Assembly (NCBI GenBank): GCA_023461435.1
Contig: JAEYLC010000028.1
Span: 1 to 48,202 of the forward strand
Origin: Bacillota bacterium
Lineage (GTDB): Bacteria > Bacillota > Clostridia > Christensenellales > SZUA-584
Reading direction: 5' to 3'
Length of the DNA: 48,202 nt
Position numbers and translations under genes: made by a program. This document shows, in pieces, positions 47,102-48,202 of this stretch. The notes under the pieces are model-generated. The model had not been told where the DNA came from. It saw nothing but the letters and a program-made list of their open reading frames with translations, and made no database searches. Every line of letters begins with the position of its first letter. The first letter of the stretch is position 1.

Positions 47102-48016
47102 ATGCCGATAAAAATACCCGAAAATCTGCCGGCGTATGAGGTGCTGAGCAAAGAAAACATATTTGTGATGACGGATGAGCGCGCGATGCATCAGGACATC
47201 CGGCCGCTTAAAATCGCGATACTCAACATCATGCCGGACAAGATTCTCGCGGAAGCGCAGCTGCTGCGCCTTATCGGCAACACGCCGTTGCAGGTGGATC
47301 CTGTGCTGCTCAAAACCGTGACGCACAGCTCGAAAACCACATCGCAGGAGCATCTTGATACGTTTTACAAAACGTTTGACGAGATACGCGACCATAAATT
47401 CGACGGGCTCATCATCACGGGCGCGCCGGTCGAGAAGCTTGAGTTTGAAGAGGTCAACTACTGGCAGGAGCTGACCGAGATCATGGAATGGAGCAAGACC
47501 AACGTGTTCTCCACGCTGCATATCTGCTGGGGCGCGCAGGCGGGGCTTTACTACCACTACAATATCCCCAAATATGCGCTGTCCGAAAAGAAGTTCGGCG
47601 TGTTTTTGCACACGGCGGACAAAACCCAGATCAGAATGAAGCTGCTGCGCGGCTTTGACGATACGTTTTACGTGCCGCATTCGCGTTACACAGAGGTGAG
47701 GCACAAGGACATTGTGAAGGACAAGAGGCTGCAGATACTATCCGAGTCCAAGGAGTCGGGTATCTATATCGTGTCTGCGATGAATGGCCAGCAGGTGTTT
47801 GTGATGGGGCATCCCGAGTATGACAGGCTCGCGTTATCGCGCGAATACAACCGAGACATCAAGAAGGGGCTTGATATCGCGCTGCCGAAGAACTATTTCC
47901 CGGATGACGACCCCGCACAGCAGCCGGCGGTGACCTGGCGCAGCCACGCGCATCTGCTGTTTGCCAACTGGCTCAACTATTACGTCTATCAGGAGACGCC
48001 GTTCATACTCGAATAA
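47102..48016 (+). CDS. metAA: Homoserine O-acetyltransferase (MetA family, acetyl-specific type)
   Basis: A 304-aa class I glutamine-amidotransferase-fold enzyme for the first step of methionine synthesis. The nucleophile Cys142 lies in STLHICWGAQAG. Other blocks are KIAILNIMPDKILAEAQLLR, GAPVEKLEFEEVNYWQEL and MGHPEYDRLALSREYNRDI. Residue 111 is Glu; in this family Glu111 favours acetyl-CoA and Gly111 favours succinyl-CoA, so acetylation is predicted. AAAGGAG precedes ATG 47102. It is the last gene of the nifS operon and is followed by two terminators. The combined operon would link cysteine desulfuration, Fe-S assembly and methionine synthesis. Confidence 0.94.
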   Translation: MPIKIPENLPAYEVLSKENIFVMTDERAMHQDIRPLKIAILNIMPDKILAEAQLLRLIGNTPLQVDPVLLKTVTHSSKTTSQEHLDTFYKTFDEIRDHKFDGLIITGAPVEKLEFEEVNYWQELTEIMEWSKTNVFSTLHICWGAQAGLYYHYNIPKYALSEKKFGVFLHTADKTQIRMKLLRGFDDTFYVPHSRYTEVRHKDIVKDKRLQILSESKESGIYIVSAMNGQQVFVMGHPEYDRLALSREYNRDIKKGLDIALPKNYFPDDDPAQQPAVTWRSHAHLLFANWLNYYVYQETPFILE

Positions 48017-48023
48017 AGCAAAG

Positions 48024-48046
48024 AAAAGAGCCGCGAGGCTCTTTTT
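48024..48046 (+). terminator. Terminator of the nifS-metA operon
   Basis: AAAAGAGCC (48024-48032) and GGCTCTTTT (48037-48045) are perfect complements with a GCGA loop and a U-tract. Confidence 0.9.
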
Positions 48047-48058
48047 AGAATGCAAAGA

Positions 48059-48083
48059 AGTCAGCGCAGAGCTGGCTTTTTTT
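48059..48083 (+). terminator. Second tandem terminator, target of the intron
   Basis: AGTCAGC (48059-48065) pairs with GCTGGCT (48071-48077) with one T-G pair, followed by seven T. The group II intron begins 4 nt after the T-run. Confidence 0.8.
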
Positions 48084-48086
48084 GTT

Positions 48087-48202
48087 GTGTGCCGAGCATG
48101 GCACCAGTCTTAAGCGGTGGAAGTCCGCAGCGGGGGTACTCATAGCCAACCGCATAGCAAACCCCAAGGTGCGCACAGTGATGTGTGAGCTGAAGGAAGG
48201 GG
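48087..48202 (+). mobile_element. 5' end of a group IIC intron (truncated by the window)
   Basis: From 48087 the sequence begins GTGTGCCGAGCATGGCACC. It continues with CAGTCTTAAGCGGTGGAAGT, and later GCAAACCCCAAGGTGCGCAC and GAGCTGAAGGAAGGGG. This follows domain I of the class C introns, for example the Oceanobacillus iheyensis intron (GTGTGCCC...GCATGGG...CAGTCT...AGTCCC...CTGAAGGAAG). Class C introns insert just downstream of Rho-independent terminators, exactly as here. The reverse-transcriptase ORF would lie beyond the window. Confidence 0.88.

Noticed and set aside
46661..47704. 347-codon open frame on the minus strand
   Set aside because: Antisense to the second rrf2 gene and metA; both sense genes are clearly conserved.

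Overview
The window reads as a chromosome segment of a spore-forming, low-oxygen Clostridia-type Bacillota. The support is a complete GerA-type germinant-receptor operon, a T-box riboswitch, a NifS/NifU sulfur operon with Rrf2 regulators, BlaI/M56, OhrR and CDF families typical of Firmicutes, strong AAGGAGG-type ribosome binding sites and TTGACA/TATAAT promoters. Most genes have moderately high GC. The block from about 2.1 to 9 kb is visibly richer in A/T and looks acquired.

Layout. 1-1.9 kb: a palindrome-flanked promoter drives a 39-aa micro-ORF coupled to a DUF4173 membrane protein. 2.0-6.5 kb: tRNA-Glu(CTC) with a duplicated 3' end, short repeats, then an UPF0158 / SNF2 helicase / SWIM zinc-finger operon. 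6.6-9 kb: an ABC-F ATPase with a 22-codon leader ORF, then a frameshifted secreted-protein pseudogene. 9-11.3 kb: DUF2200, a helical hypothetical, a VanZ-like protein and an SDR oxidoreductase. 11.4-14.5 kb: a 1044-aa GLUG/Big_2 surface protein. 14.7-17.6 kb: a BlaI/M56 signalling pair. 17.7-20.7 kb: a 45-aa basic protein, a flavodoxin-like/TetR pair with related operators, and a glutathione peroxidase/OhrR operon. 21-28.5 kb: an unusual radical SAM protein, YkuS, TetR/methyltransferase, a DUF998-like protein with a micro-ORF, a hydrolase, an AI-2E-family transporter and MntP with an attenuator-like leader. 28.7-32 kb: a GyrI-like protein, a MITE-like repeat, and a T-box-controlled XRE-cupin / acyl-CoA synthetase operon. 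32-36.1 kb: gerA-type genes in the order A-C-B-D. 36.3-42.4 kb: glutaredoxin with an FTR-beta/rubredoxin fusion, a lipoprotein, a CDF exporter, a beta-carbonic-anhydrase-like protein, a UroD/MtaA-family protein and glf. 42.6-48 kb: a lipoprotein, then rrf2-cysE diverging from nifS-nifU-rrf2-metA, a sulfur amino-acid block. The window ends inside the 5' part of a group IIC intron inserted just after a terminator.

How the genes work together. Sulfur assimilation (CysE, cysteine desulfurase, scaffold, MetA, two Rrf2 regulators) is grouped at the right end. Redox defence appears as GPx/OhrR, Grx plus FTR-like reductase, and flavodoxin-like/TetR. Metal handling is MntP and CDF. Many genes sit beside a dedicated regulator with a visible operator. 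The most unusual item is an isoleucine-type T-box controlling a cupin regulator and an AMP-forming acyl-CoA synthetase. This suggests, as inference, amino-acid-starvation control of branched-chain acid activation. Function calls rest on motif recognition by eye; no database search was run.
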